Notes: generated from the sequence alone by a model not told the origin. A DNA stretch of 64,000 nucleotides from Chrysogorgia sp. JL179-B06 (GCA_035772405.1 JAYKKM010000451.1:1-64000), one strand, 5' to 3'; counted from the first letter of the stretch, positions 23,595-33,416 are shown. A program made the numbers and translations.

Positions 23595-23894
23595 TTAAAT
23601 TGATTCATTTGGAGAAGTAACGAGACATGGAATTATTGAAGATTTACCCTTTATAAGTATAATCTTTTTAGATAAAAGATGAATAGCATTATGTTCAATA
23701 AGTGTTTTTATGGATATTCCAGATCCTCCTGTAATAACTTTCAGGATTAGTTGATAGATTTGGTTGGGGTTCTGTATGTCTAATTGAACACATTTATCAC
23801 ATTTTGTAGCAGGGTTGCAATCCTCGATCAAATACGTATAGTTAGGATAGTTTTTATGAAGAAATTCACTTGAAAAAAAAGCGAGTAAGAGCAT
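23595..23894 (-). CDS. Unknown protein, three-member paralog family (copy 2)
   Basis: I choose the Met at 23894 (MLLLAFFSSEFLHKN) because the family homology begins there and a TATA element (ACCCATATATATAAAGGG, ~24003-24020) lies about 110 bp upstream; the frame is open further upstream but lacks similarity. Shared features: NYPNYTYLIEDCNPATKC-DKC, YQLILKVI and HLLSKKIILIK. About 99 aa, function unknown. Confidence 0.55.
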   Translation of the reverse strand: MLLLAFFSSEFLHKNYPNYTYLIEDCNPATKCDKCVQLDIQNPNQIYQLILKVITGGSGISIKTLIEHNAIHLLSKKIILIKGKSSIIPCLVTSPNESI

Positions 23895-24075
23895 CGTCGT
23901 AATATCTTGTACCTTTATATTCCATACAAAAATAAAATAAATGTGATGACATTTTGTTTCTCTTTTATTATCAGAAAAATATAGGATTAAATGAATTGGT
24001 GACCCTTTATATATATGGGTTTTTGTGAAAAACAAAAAAACAGACGAGTTTTTTGTTAAAATTTTTTTATTACTT

Positions 24076-24504
24076 TTATTTTTTACATGTTTCAACATTA
24101 ATGAGATTTTTAGAATCAACTATTAGTTTAATTTCTGTGTGTAAAAGATGTGAAGCATCATAGTCAATAATAGTGTTTATTAATATTCCCAGATATGGAC
24201 CGTCATCATTTTCTAAACCAATAACATCTAGGGTTAGATAATAACATTGAGGAGGTAATGAATTGCTTTCCCCAATGCAATGACAAATTTTGGCATCCAA
24301 ACATTTCTGTATCACATAGGTATAGTTTGGAAATTGTTCTTGTAGAAAACGACTTGGAAAAAAAGCATCTTCATCATCAAAGTATTCCTTAAATTCATCA
24401 GATGTAGGAGTAGTGGTGGGGAGTGTTGCCATTGTGATGTATAGATATCTGTTTCCATTATGTTCTCTGCAATCACGATAGGGTACATGTTCTTGTGAAG
24501 TCAT
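24076..24504 (-). CDS. Unknown protein, three-member paralog family (copy 3)
   Basis: 142 aa from ATG at 24504, with a second in-frame Met at 24432 (MATLPTTT). A TATA-like AATATTATATAAGCAG lies ~45-60 bp upstream. Family features: FLQEQFPNYTYVIQKC, AKICHCIG, YYLTLDVIGL, HLLHTEIKLI. An N-terminal Thr/acidic stretch is unique to this copy. Confidence 0.6.
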   Translation of the reverse strand: MTSQEHVPYRDCREHNGNRYLYITMATLPTTTPTSDEFKEYFDDEDAFFPSRFLQEQFPNYTYVIQKCLDAKICHCIGESNSLPPQCYYLTLDVIGLENDDGPYLGILINTIIDYDASHLLHTEIKLIVDSKNLINVETCKK

Positions 24505-24646
24505 TACCCGGGTTTTGTTAATTTATGGAATACAGTTTAAAGACCCTGCTTATATAATATTTTTGAAAAAAATTATTAGGTATAAAAAATTGAAGATAGA
24601 ACCACATATATATATATAGATATGCAATAAATAAAAAAATTAAAAA

Positions 24647-24781
24647 ATGAAATCTAAGTGTAAACAATGTATACGAACAACCAAAAAAAAAAGAAAAGGC
24701 ATAAGACGATATTCTAAGATAAAAAAAAACAAAAAAAGGTCAAAAAAATTTTTTAGAAAAAAATTATATGAAAGGATATAA
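24647..24781 (+). CDS. Small very basic protein (44 aa)
   Basis: Starts MKSKCKQCIR directly after a TTAAAAAATG leader and ends at 24781, touching the next ATG at 24782. It is about half Lys/Arg and has CxxC near the N-terminus. It resembles the start of the basic protein at 50192-50341 (MKCRSCIKKSK), but lacks the GG motif. Likely a DNA-condensing or nuclear small protein, by composition only. Confidence 0.6.
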   Translation: MKSKCKQCIRTTKKKRKGIRRYSKIKKNKKRSKKFFRKKLYERI

Positions 24782-25006
24782 ATGGGGGAAAAAAAACATT
24801 GTGTTTTAACAAAAATGGTTGAGATAAAAGACGAACAATTAGATATAATATATTATACAAAATATCCCTGTGGAAGGTGTCTTCGCGGAGAGAAGTGTCC
24901 TGTTCATAAAAATAGAAAAAAAGATGTCAATTTAATGATGCCAACGTGTGTATTGTTCATCCAAAGAGGAAACATAATAAAGATAAAAAACGTTGGGGTA
25001 GAATGA
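24782..25006 (+). CDS. Small Cys/His protein with CxxC-x5-CxxH motif (74 aa)
   Basis: Begins immediately after the stop of the previous small gene, suggesting one transcript. CGRCLRGEKCPVH is a compact candidate zinc knuckle at residues ~30-42, followed by a basic stretch and a hydrophobic C-terminal half. No known family recognised. Confidence 0.55.
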   Translation: MGEKKHCVLTKMVEIKDEQLDIIYYTKYPCGRCLRGEKCPVHKNRKKDVNLMMPTCVLFIQRGNIIKIKNVGVE

Positions 25007-25045
25007 GAGCGTATTTGTCAAAATTGTGTTACAACCGTTAAAAAG

Positions 25046-25712
25046 ATGGCTGTTAGTGGAAAGGATTTTGACGATATTATTTATCCTGATCTACTACAAT
25101 TACCCCGAGAATTGTTTGAGATTGAAAAAACGCGAAATTCCATGTTTTATTTTTTGGAATGGAAAAAGTTTCCTTGGCAGTTTCCTTGTGCTGATTATGA
25201 TTATGAATACTTTCTAATATTTGTAGAAGATAAAAATGAACATTCTTTGTTTCGGGAAAAACATGGTGGAAAAAGATTTTATAGTTTTTTATTAGATAGT
25301 TATATTTTTAATATGATGTTTTATGATCAGTTAATGGGTGAACATGTTGTTTTTATCGATAGAGAACCGAGAAAACCCTCGTTAATTTCTACTATTAATT
25401 GTTTTGATAGTTTAAATAATATTCCATGTTATTCAAAAAAAGTTTTGTATGATCAATGTAAGGATTCAAGATTAAGATTAATGAACTATCAATTACGAGA
25501 AAATTATGATGGACAAGGGGTTTATTTTAATTCTTATTAAAGATGAAAATATATTATCGATTCTTAATGTGATTTATGGTACAAGTAATGAAAATTATAT
25601 TGTAATATTAATGGATGAGAGGGTAGGATTTGATAAAGATATGTTACAAACGCTTGTTTTTGTAGATTGTTGTTGGAATTTATGTAATAATTTTAATGAA
25701 TTAAATATTTGA
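25046..25712 (+). pseudogene. Unknown protein in two overlapping frames (probable single frameshifted gene)
   Basis: The first frame, 25046-25540 (start MAVSGKDFDD, 164 aa), is rich in Phe/Tyr/Asp and has no known motif. The second, 25506-25712, overlaps it in another frame and continues with the same kind of composition. The switch point lies near the G run in GACAAGGGGTTT (~25511-25520). A one-base shift in a single ~220-aa gene is the simplest reading; two separate overlapping genes is the alternative. Confidence 0.5.
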
Positions 25713-25732
25713 ATTAATTGGTTATATAAAGA

Positions 25733-26965
25733 GTGAAATTTTTGTCTTTGAGGGATACATTCATTATGATTGAGATAATATTAAGAGTTATTCCTTTCTT
25801 TCAAGAAGTTAACCAAGGGGAAATTGGTTTTTTATATTGGTTATGTGGATTATTTGAATTTTATTCTGGAAAATATATTACCTGCCTGATTATTGCTGCT
25901 GATACAAGATTTGAGGAAATCACTACACCCCTCTCTAAACTTTACATGCGAAAAATCAATGGTGTGGAATCCCATTTTATTCTAAAAGAACATACCCATG
26001 ATCATATGGTGCCTAATTTAAAAACAAGTCAACGTAAATATGAATTGAGACGAACATCTTTACAACCATCACGAATTATATTAGTTGAAGCTCCAGGGTT
26101 ATGCTGTAGTTTTTTTTGATCCCCTGATTGTGTAGATGAAATATTTATATTTCTTCCCTACGAAATAGATTTGTTTCCACATCAATCCGATGACAAGTAT
26201 CATTATACAGGTTTTTTACAAAATCCAAAACATAAATGAAATTTTTTATCTTATTCAGTTGACGGTTTTGGAAAAGGCAGTTTAATAAACAAATTTAAAA
26301 AGATACATTATGCGTTAGGTGATTTTTATCTTTTTTTAAGTATTTATTTGTTTATGGTAGCACCTTCAGTTTTTAATTCTTATTTTTATTTTAATTCATG
26401 CTCATCTCATGAAATTATGATGCTCACATCATGTTTTATATTTTATTGTCATAAACATAATCCTATTGGAAGGTTTTTATATAGACAAAAAAATAATTAC
26501 GACCTTAAAAGAAAGATTAAATATGATTTTTGGAATTTTGTATATAGAGCTAGAAAGGGTAAAGTAAACTTTCATGAATGCCGGTATAAAAATTGTAAAG
26601 GAAAAAGTGATTTTTTTGGTTTTGATCCTCTGAAATTAAGTGTTTTTAATTTGGCAAATAAAAAAATAACCGATAATACATTGGAAAATCACGCAGCATT
26701 ACCCGTAGAGGTTATCGATGGTAGTAGTGATAATGTTTATATATTTACATATAAGGAGCAAGAATTTGCATGGATATATATGACGAATGAAGAAGAAACA
26801 AATTTAGTTAGTTTGATAAGAAACTATATAGAACTAGCATTGGACTATAAATTAATATCTTTGTATGATGATGATATTCTTTTCATGAATAACGAAGAAG
26901 AGGACAGTTCAAATGTCAATTGGGATAATTTTTATATAAGTATTGGTGAACAAAAGTGTATGTAA
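25733..26965 (+). pseudogene. Unknown accessory protein, left-arm copy of a duplicated gene (frameshifted)
   Basis: Open pieces at ~25766-26119 and 26348-26965, with coding-like sequence between them in another frame. The first piece has GFLYWLCGLFEFYSGKYITC and TSQRKYELRR; the second has TSCFIFYCHKHNPIG and CRYKNCKG. Both match, in the same order, the right-arm gene 48356-49440 (GLLFAVCDLCDYYYGGYIAC, HSQRKYFIRG, ASCFIFFCEKHNPI, CCFKNC). The pair is therefore one ~380-aa gene, present once in each arm in opposite orientation. Conserved Cys/His suggest metal binding. No known family. Confidence 0.55.
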
Positions 26966-26977
26966 ATAAAAAAAAAA

Positions 26978-27440
26978 ATGGAATTAAAAAAGTGTATACA
27001 ATTTAAAGTGTTTGCTTATGATGTTATACGTATGGAAGAAGACGAAGAAAATGACCAAGAGTTTTGGATGAAATGTGCAAATTTTTGTTTTGCCATTCGA
27101 AAATTTTATATGGAAAAAATCAATCAAAAATGGAAAATAAGCGAATGTTCTAAAGCTATTCATGAAATATGAATGCAACATTTATGAATGCTGGAAAATA
27201 CAGTAAAAAAAAAAAGATATGTAGGGTTTCATGAGGTTATTGACCCTCTTGATATTGAACTATATATGAAACATTTAGATGAATTTTACGTAAAAAATTT
27301 ATTTAAAAAAAAATATATCAGTATTGATATATTTTATTTTTGAAACTATTCATCCTTTTTCTGATGGTAATGGTAGAATAGGGAAAGCGCTCATTGCTTT
27401 TTTAGAAAATAAAATAGAATGTAAAGTAAAAACAACATAA
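26978..27440 (+). pseudogene. Fic/DOC-domain protein, frameshifted
   Basis: The frame at 27345-27440 contains HPFSDGNGRIGK, the Fic active-site loop HPFx(D/E)GNGRxx(R/K), with the catalytic His, followed by a short helix and a stop. Upstream, 27188-27344 in another frame gives GFHEVIDPLDIELYMKHLDEFYVK, placed like the helices before the Fic loop. A still earlier frame, 26978-27172 (MELKKCIQFK...), may be the N-terminus. The shifts fall near the A11 run at 27205 and the T5 run at 27347. Fic proteins usually transfer AMP to Tyr/Thr/Ser of target proteins. The final Arg of the motif is Lys. Intact function is unlikely as sequenced. Confidence 0.7.
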
Positions 27441-27548
27441 ACAGTTATGTAAAATTTTAGGGAAAATGCAAAGAAAACACATGAGTTTGTTTGATATAAA
27501 AATTTGTAATATAAATCAATTATACAATTTATTGGTGTAATAAAAAAA

Positions 27549-27758
27549 TTATTTTATTTTTGAATATTGATTTGTTTTCCATCTTTCTATTCTACTATCA
27601 CAGACACATTGTTCAATTATTCTACTATAAATAATTCTTGTGTAATTTCTTGTACAAAATTTGCAATAATGGTCATTGACATGGCATTCATGACATGTAT
27701 AATGTACTCCAAAATCACCAATAGAATCCACATAATTGCTGCATCTTGCACAATACAT
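27549..27758 (-). CDS. Cys-rich zinc-binding small protein (69 aa)
   Basis: Starts MYCARCSNYVDS at 27758. Cys/His spacing CxxC-x14-CxxC-x6-CxxC (with HVNDH between) suggests a treble-clef or double zinc ribbon. The C-terminal part (IIYSRIIEQCVCDSRIERW) is duplicated in the right arm at 50350-50460 (LIYSKIVDQCECDDRIQRW). Possibly a host-interaction or transcription-related protein; no named family. Confidence 0.6.
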   Translation of the reverse strand: MYCARCSNYVDSIGDFGVHYTCHECHVNDHYCKFCTRNYTRIIYSRIIEQCVCDSRIERWKTNQYSKIK

Positions 27759-27897
27759 TTTTTTTGTTTGAATAAAAAGTGTTTTGATTGCTTATTTTTA
27801 TACATTTGTTAAAAAAAAGCAAATTAAAAAAAAAAAATTCTCGTTATAACGAGGGTATAAAGGAGCGACGCATTGCATCAAAAATCATTATTCAATC

Positions 27898-29043
27898 ATG
27901 ATGGCCAACAAAGAATATTATCAGAGATTTCATCTTAGTAATCAATTTAAATTGCAATCTTATACAGATTTGTCAGTAAAAATAATAGCACAAAAAAAAA
28001 ATCAATGGTGATGCTATACTAGCAAAAGCTTATCCAACAAGTAAAACATGTGATAAGTTTACCCTGAATGCATATGTTGATGTGAAAGCCGAACATGTTC
28101 CTGCATTATTAAATGTTCTTAACAAGATTAATACTCAGCGAGCAGTGTTGGGGCAAAATATCTTTGTCGTAATGTGTGAATATGAAAATTGGAAAAGGGA
28201 ATCATGTCGAATCAAGCTTATCCAACAAGTAAAACATGTGATAAGTTTACCCTGAATGCATATGTTGATGTGAAAGCCGAACATGTTCCTGCATTATTAA
28301 ATGTTCTTAACAAGATTAATACTCAGCGAGCAGTGTTGGGGCAAAATATCTTTGTCGTAATGTGTGAATATGAAAATTGGAAAAGGGAATCATGTCGTAT
28401 GATTGTTCGTACAGACAAGTGGAATGGACTTGAAATTTGTCATCAACATCAAGATAATGCAATACCCGATGAGGATATGGTATTTGACGATGATCCAACA
28501 CCAAAAACATCAACAAATCACAACCCACAAGCAACAAGCGCTACTACTACTCCTGAAATTTCATGGATTGATGAGTGGGGTAGTTTTCATATTAAAAAGA
28601 AAGATTCATTGTCTGAATATATTATTGGTTTAAGAAATTATAATCATGCCACAAATCAGAAATCCCAATTGACGACAAACAAAAAACGAGGAGGAGGAAA
28701 GAAAAAGAAACCGTTTTCATCTGATGCTGACGATGTTGATGATGAAATAACACATAAGAAAATAAAAGTGGAAATTGACGATGACGATGATGATGATGAG
28801 GTGTGTTTATTATTAAATGAAAAAAAACCTTTTTCATTTTGTAAAACTGTAATTTCAGAAATTTTTTTTTATTGTTTTAAAAGTGGAAAAAATGTAACAG
28901 ATACATTATGTTATTATGGTGAAACTATAAAAGAAACGTTGTTATGTAAAAAAATAAATTTTGATGTAATAGGATTATTACGTGATCAAGAACTACTTGC
29001 TGAATTTGAAATATTATATAAAAATTTATTTTTACAGAAATGA
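27898..29043 (+). CDS. Unknown acidic/basic protein upstream of integrase
   Basis: The clear frame is 28204-29043 (Met at 28204, MSNQAYPTSKTC). An older start at 27898/27901 (MANKEYYQRF) is separated from it by a shift near the A10 run at ~27993 and by the 183-bp duplication. Features: a middle disordered region rich in Ser/Thr, a Lys-rich patch (KKRGGGKKKK), an acidic run (IDDDDDDDE), and a C-terminal ~75-aa helical part with Cys residues. The stop overlaps the integrase start (ATGA at 29040), suggesting coupled expression. Architecture (acidic run beside basic patch) recalls the ORF at 46609; function unknown. Confidence 0.55.
28027..28397 (+). repeat. Perfect 183-bp tandem duplication (offset 188 bp)
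   Basis: Bases 28027-28209 and 28215-28397 read the same throughout (AGCTTATCCAACAAG ... GGGAATCATGTCG), separated by 5 bp. The second copy lies at the start of the ORF 28204-29043, so the duplication lies across its original N-terminus. No substitutions are seen between copies, so it is very recent or an assembly artefact. Confidence 0.9.
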
Positions 29044-29967
29044 ATAAACATAAGAAGAAATCCAAGTTTTCCCCCGACTTTATTGAAAAAGCTTCAAGAT
29101 TATTAAAGGGAGAGACATTAACGGATGATGATTATTCTAATTATAGATTACATAGTAGTAATAAAAATATATATAGACGGTTGAAATATTCTGTTAATAA
29201 TAATAATGAACAATGGGAAATTGATTTAGCTGAAAATAAAGATTTAGCTCGATATAATAATCAATATCGTTATTGGCTGGTGTGTATTGATATTTTTTCA
29301 AGATTTTGTTGGGTAAAGTTAATAAAAAAGAAAACGTCTAATAATGTTAAAAATAAATTTGAAACTATTCTTATTGAAGAAGGAATAGCTCCTCTTAAAA
29401 TTCAAAGTGATGAAGGAACTGAATTTCAAGATATACGCACGAAATTAAGTAAAAAGTATAATTTTTCAGTATTTCATACGTATAATAGAGAAATAAAGGC
29501 ATCACATGTGGAACGTGTTATTGGAACTTTAAAAACAATGGTTCGTCGTGTTTTAACAATGACTGGAGAATTTAATTATATACAGTATTTACCCCTTATT
29601 GTTAACCGTTATAATAATTCACCTCATAAAGCATTAGCTGGTGCAACACCTTTTGAAATTTATCGTGAAGAAAAAAAACGAAAAATACGTAAAGTAAAAT
29701 ATAAAATATTACGTGATCATTTAAATTATCCCATTCCTACAGAAGATTTAGTACAGGAAGGAACACGTGTACGTATTGTACGAGCAAAAAAATAATATTT
29801 TTGAAAAAAGTAGCCTTCGAAGATGGACCAATGAAATTTTTTTTATTAAAAAAGTATATATCACTGATCCTGTTACGTATCAATTAGAAGACGAACAACG
29901 TGAAGAAATTAAAGGAATTTTTTATCGTCCTGAATTACAAGTTTTTAAACATGAATTTACACATTAG
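29040..29967 (+). pseudogene. Retroviral-type integrase (Polinton integrase), C-terminus frameshifted
   Basis: The first frame, 29040-29795 (251 aa), contains the rve catalytic core: Asp62 in WEIDLAE, Asp124 in IQSDEGTEF and Glu158 in HVERVIGTLK, plus the CIDIFSRF strand. It is the enzyme that inserts the element and makes 6-bp target duplications. After VRIVRAKK the frame stops. The expected C-terminal SH3/chromodomain-like part (WTNEIFFIKKVYITDPVTYQLE) continues in another frame to 29967. The switch is at an A7 run (~29787-29794). Catalytic residues are intact; the C-terminal break may be a sequencing error. Confidence 0.93.
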
Positions 29968-30018
29968 CAGCAATACGAAATCAAAAGGCCTTCAAAAGAA
30001 TTTGATTAATAATTTGTA

Positions 30019-30891
30019 ATGAAAATTTCACAACCCATTGATGCTATGAATAATGACTGTTTTTTAGAAGTTTTACAAGTGTGTTATCCTCAAACCACTA
30101 AAAATGTTGTAGGGGAAGAATGTTTTTTTTCATTTACTATAAACTATAAGAATTTTATACGTATACAATATTTTACCAATCTCGACTATACATCGGATAA
30201 AATTATTATACCCGAGGGAATTTATGATTTATCCTCATTAATTAAATTCTTAAATAATATCTTAGAGGGATTTGAGATGTTTTTTACAATTGGATTAAAC
30301 GGTAAAGTAATCGTTAATGTTAATATTCAAACGGAGTATTGGATATATGAAACGGCTAGTATCGCTGCAGATGGGGGTAGTGTGAATGAATTTCGACTAT
30401 CTACCTCGAGTGGGTATGAAAAAAACGGTGATCAATTGGCTTCTTTTGATATTAGTGTTAATTTATTATTTTCGCGAAAATTAGCTTTTATGCTTGGTTT
30501 AAAAAATAAAAACGATCTTAGTATCGTACCCCTCTTGTTTGAAGTAAAAAAAGATACTCCCATACCCTATACTTTTATTTCAAAACATTTTGATTACTTG
30601 CCTGATATATCCGATGGTTTAAATAAAATGTTTATATATTGTGATGAAATAGAATTGGGGTTAGTTGGAGATAGTTGTGCTGAATTGTTAACAACAGTTC
30701 CCATTCAATGGACAAAACAAGGTAGTGGTGGAAATGGACAACTAGTTTGTTATAATCCTCCGAAAGCATTGAGAAAATTTTAAAAAGATATTATAAGAGA
30801 AATCCATATTAAAGTTAAAGATATTCAAGGAAATTTAGTTCCTTTTGATTCGGGATCACTAAGTATTGATTGTTTAGTACATTCATCATAA
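30019..30891 (+). pseudogene. Penton-like minor capsid protein with one in-frame stop
   Basis: 254 aa from MKISQPID to TAA at 30781-30783; the same frame stays open after this stop to 30889 and carries the typical C-terminal strand (IKVKDIQGN, LVPFDSGSLSIDCL). Internal motifs are those of Polinton minor capsid proteins: IPEGIYDLSSLIKFLN, LNGKVIVNV and FSRKLAFMLGL. It is expected to form the single-jelly-roll pentamer at capsid vertices. The extra TAA is a nonsense change or sequencing error removing ~35 residues. Position between integrase and MCP fits Polintons. Confidence 0.75.
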
Positions 30892-31259
30892 TGCTTTTAA
30901 TAGCTCTTGAAGAAAAAAATGGTATTATGGAAATTATCCAATATACTTTAGTATATCCTTTTTCTCTTTACAAATTAGTAAATAGTGGGAAAAGTTTTTT
31001 ACGGAATTTAAATTCAGTTAATTATAAAAATATACAAAATTCATTTCGACTTGTTTGTGCAAGAAAAATTGATTTCACCGCTATACAAGATTCGAAAAAA
31101 ACAAATAAGGGATTAATTTCAGTTGCTTCATCTACAGTTATTGCTGGTTCAAATCAATGTTTTTTATTTAATAAAAAAGAATTATTTCATATTGATGAAA
31201 AAAATCCTCATGTTTCATTAAATGAGGAAAAAAAACATTTCCCTATTTTTTATTTATGA
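30891..31259 (+). CDS. Unknown conserved Polinton protein after penton (122 aa)
   Basis: The ATG at 30891 overlaps the penton gene stop (TAATG), so I start here and not at the upstream TTG. A related but diverged sequence in the second Polinton (54582-54857) shares the order: Q..(L/F)LF.K(R/K)..LF, a polar stretch, then FP. Contains LVCARKIDF and a Ser/Thr-rich turn before the conserved tail. No known fold recognised. Being in the capsid block it may be a virion protein. Confidence 0.55.
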   Translation: MLLIALEEKNGIMEIIQYTLVYPFSLYKLVNSGKSFLRNLNSVNYKNIQNSFRLVCARKIDFTAIQDSKKTNKGLISVASSTVIAGSNQCFLFNKKELFHIDEKNPHVSLNEEKKHFPIFYL

Positions 31260-31375
31260 GTGAAAAAGATGCTAAACAATCACTTCAGTTTTTTTATTAT
31301 CTATGAGAACGAACCACCTCTAAAGGGAGAACAAATTCATATATATATAAATTTATTTGAAGACGAACAAAATAA
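31256..31375 (+). pseudogene. Short frameshifted ORF continuing the previous gene family
   Basis: An ATG at 31256 overlaps the previous stop (ATGA). The frame gives MSEKDAKQSLQFFYYL then stops; the adjacent frame from 31269 gives a segment ending IYINLFEDEQNNG. The matching region in the second Polinton is one continuous piece (near 54730-54857, EYIQFHLSY to IINIKLFEEK). This is therefore the broken end of the same protein family. Confidence 0.45.
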
Positions 31376-31628
31376 TGGCTGAAAAAAAAATGAACTTACT
31401 GAGGAAGATTATACTGCTTTGTTAAATGGTAGTAATCATGGAAAAAAATATTCATCATCGTTTTTTATTGTAAAAAGAAAAAATAAACAAAATCCTACTA
31501 AGAAAGAAATTTTATTAAACGATGGAGTGGGATTACCTCCAACTTTAAATTTAGATAATTATTCTTCACCAAATAAGAAAAGAAAAAAAATAGATTCAAA
31601 TGTAATACGATTTTTACAAAATAGATAA
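31374..31628 (+). pseudogene. Small conserved capsid-block protein, shifted at an A9 run
   Basis: ATG at 31374, but the frame dies after 16 codons. The homologous sequence resumes in the next frame (NELTEEDYTALLNG to SNVIRFLQNR, stop at 31628). The intact paralog is 54857-55087. The switch coincides with the A9 run at 31382-31390. Shared motifs: KYSSSFF.VKR / NYSSNYFYVKR, ILLN, GLP.TLN. About 85 aa, basic, function unknown. Confidence 0.55.
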
Positions 31629-31728
31629 AATATAAATAAAAAAAATGTATAAATAAAAATATAATTTTATAAAAAAATCACAATTGTCTTTTGATGTTTT
31701 TAAGAGGGGTTTTTTTTTTGTATAAAAA

Positions 31729-31897
31729 ATGACACGAAAAAAATTTCATTATATAAAAAAAAAACAAAAACAAAAGAGGAGTAAGAAAACGTAGAAAAAA
31801 AATACAAAAAGGAGGTTTTGGTGGAGCGTTGGCATTGGGTATGTTTCTTCCTCAAGTGTTGGGAACACTATCGAATATTCTTAAAATTAATGTTTAA
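31729..31897 (+). pseudogene. Small basic pX-like core protein with QKGG site, shifted
   Basis: ATG at 31729 after GTATAAAAAATG opens a Lys-rich start (MTRKKFHYIKKK). The frame changes in the A-rich run near 31761-31770, and the rest reads RRKKIQKGGFGG then ALALGMFLPQVLG, ending at 31897. This basic head, then QKGG, then a hydrophobic LP-containing tail, matches the second Polinton (55243-55446) and recalls the layout of adenovirus pX, a DNA-binding core protein cut by the viral protease at GG. It lies directly before the MCP in both copies. Confidence 0.6.
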
Positions 31898-31950
31898 AAA
31901 AACTGATAAAAAAAAAAAGAGTAATAAAATAATTGAAGAAGTAGAAAAAC

Positions 31951-33249
31951 ATGACATTATTTAGTGAACCTTTACAATTTTTTACTTCATCACCCTATAA
32001 CGATACGTTTGTTGAATGTCGTGAAAGTGAAATTATTGCTACGCCTAGTGATTCTACTTCGTCAGTATATACGTTCACAAGACATGGAAATTCGGTCGGA
32101 TTAATGAAAACAAGTGATGCTAAAATAATGGCTACAGTATCAATTAGAAATGCTGCTGGAGTAATAGCTCCGGCAGCTGCACCATTTGCAATAACACCGT
32201 TACCCCTTCGTACACTATGGAAAACAAAAGAATTAAAAGTAAATGAAAATTTAATTACTCCATCAGATAACTTTGCACATATAACATCAATGGCACTATT
32301 TTTCACACGTGAAACGCCGTCCGGTTATAAGGATTCTAAAGACATTAATTTAGCACATTTTGACACACATTCTAATATGAATAATATAGTAGGTTTTGCT
32401 GATGATGCAAATGTCGTAAATCTTGGCGGAAGAAAAAGAGTAGCGGCATTTCAAAATCAATCTCAGACATTGATAGATGATGTGGATTGTTCATTATTTA
32501 GTGAAGGTGGGAGTGAAGTATATCTTCCAACTATATATAAAATTGAATTACGTTTAACACGGGCGTTAAATTCAATTATAATGATGGGGGAAGATCACGC
32601 TAATATGCCCATTGCTACAACTACAGTTTCCCTTGAAGATTTTAAAATAAAAGTGCCTATATTCAAACCCAAAAATCAATTAGCTGCTGCAATTAATGCT
32701 GAAATGGTAACTCATCATAAAGAAACAAAATATTATACAACTATTGCGCGATGTATTACCGAAACAGTAATTGGTGGGCGAAGATCGCATCAAGTCATTG
32801 ATATATTTAATGGTAGCATTCCTACATGTCTTTTTATATTATTTTCACCTTTGGCGAATTGGAATGGTTCATATGTTACTAATATTTATAATTACACATG
32901 GCCCAATTATGATAATGTGGAAGTTACGGTCAATAATGCTGTTGTTGGAAGAATAGAAAATCATTCTGAAGCTTATACAAAATTACGAAGGGTATTAAAT
33001 CGGGATTATTCAGAAATGCCTATGACTTATACTGAATTTGTAAACGGCTATTGTATGTTAGCATTTGATTTAACAGATAATAGAGACTCTCATCTTGCAG
33101 TATTACCTATAAAACCGTCGGGAAATGTTAATGTTGATTTTCATTTTTCTCAAAATACAGAAGCAGGAGCATTAATTTTTATTGGTGAATTTCGAAATGA
33201 AATTAAAGTAGGAATAAATACCCCTGCAAGATTATTACACGACATTTAA
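31951..33249 (+). CDS. Major capsid protein (hexon-like, double jelly roll), 432 aa
   Basis: Open frame MTLFSEPLQFF to ARLLHDI. Diagnostic parts: the N-terminal FTRHGNSVGLMKTSD, the central YKIELRLTRALNSI, WNGSYVTNIYNYTWPNY, and the C-terminal jelly-roll end GNVNVDFHFSQNT...LIFIGEFRNEI, as in Polinton/adintovirus major capsid proteins. It would form the pseudo-hexameric shell. The second Polinton has a diverged copy (55418-59111). Upstream in another frame, from ~31890, a Lys-rich stretch (TDKKKKSNK) then IIEEVEKHD matches the N-terminus of the second copy, so the native start may be ~20 codons earlier with a shift at ~31955. Confidence 0.9.
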   Translation: MTLFSEPLQFFTSSPYNDTFVECRESEIIATPSDSTSSVYTFTRHGNSVGLMKTSDAKIMATVSIRNAAGVIAPAAAPFAITPLPLRTLWKTKELKVNENLITPSDNFAHITSMALFFTRETPSGYKDSKDINLAHFDTHSNMNNIVGFADDANVVNLGGRKRVAAFQNQSQTLIDDVDCSLFSEGGSEVYLPTIYKIELRLTRALNSIIMMGEDHANMPIATTTVSLEDFKIKVPIFKPKNQLAAAINAEMVTHHKETKYYTTIARCITETVIGGRRSHQVIDIFNGSIPTCLFILFSPLANWNGSYVTNIYNYTWPNYDNVEVTVNNAVVGRIENHSEAYTKLRRVLNRDYSEMPMTYTEFVNGYCMLAFDLTDNRDSHLAVLPIKPSGNVNVDFHFSQNTEAGALIFIGEFRNEIKVGINTPARLLHDI

Positions 33250-33281
33250 CTTTCAACATTTGTTACAACAGGATTAAAAAA

Positions 33282-33412
33282 ATGAAGAAAACAAAACAAA
33301 TTACGCGAAAGAATAGAATAAATAAAGCAAAAACAAAAAAAAAGTTATTAATCATATACCCTTAAATCGTGAACATATTCTTGTATTTCCACCAATATCA
33401 GCTTATGCTTAA
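33282..33412 (+). pseudogene. Small basic protein after MCP, shifted at an A run
   Basis: ATG at 33282 follows TTAAAAAAATG. The first frame (MKKTKQITRKN...) ends after 27 codons. The adjacent frame continues with HIPLNREHILVFPPISAYA to 33412. The second Polinton has the same tail type (QIPLKRKHIFIYHIISKFG, to 59303). The switch lies in the A9 run near 33333-33341. About 42 aa, very basic N-terminus, function unknown. Confidence 0.5.
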
Positions 33413-33416
33413 AAAA

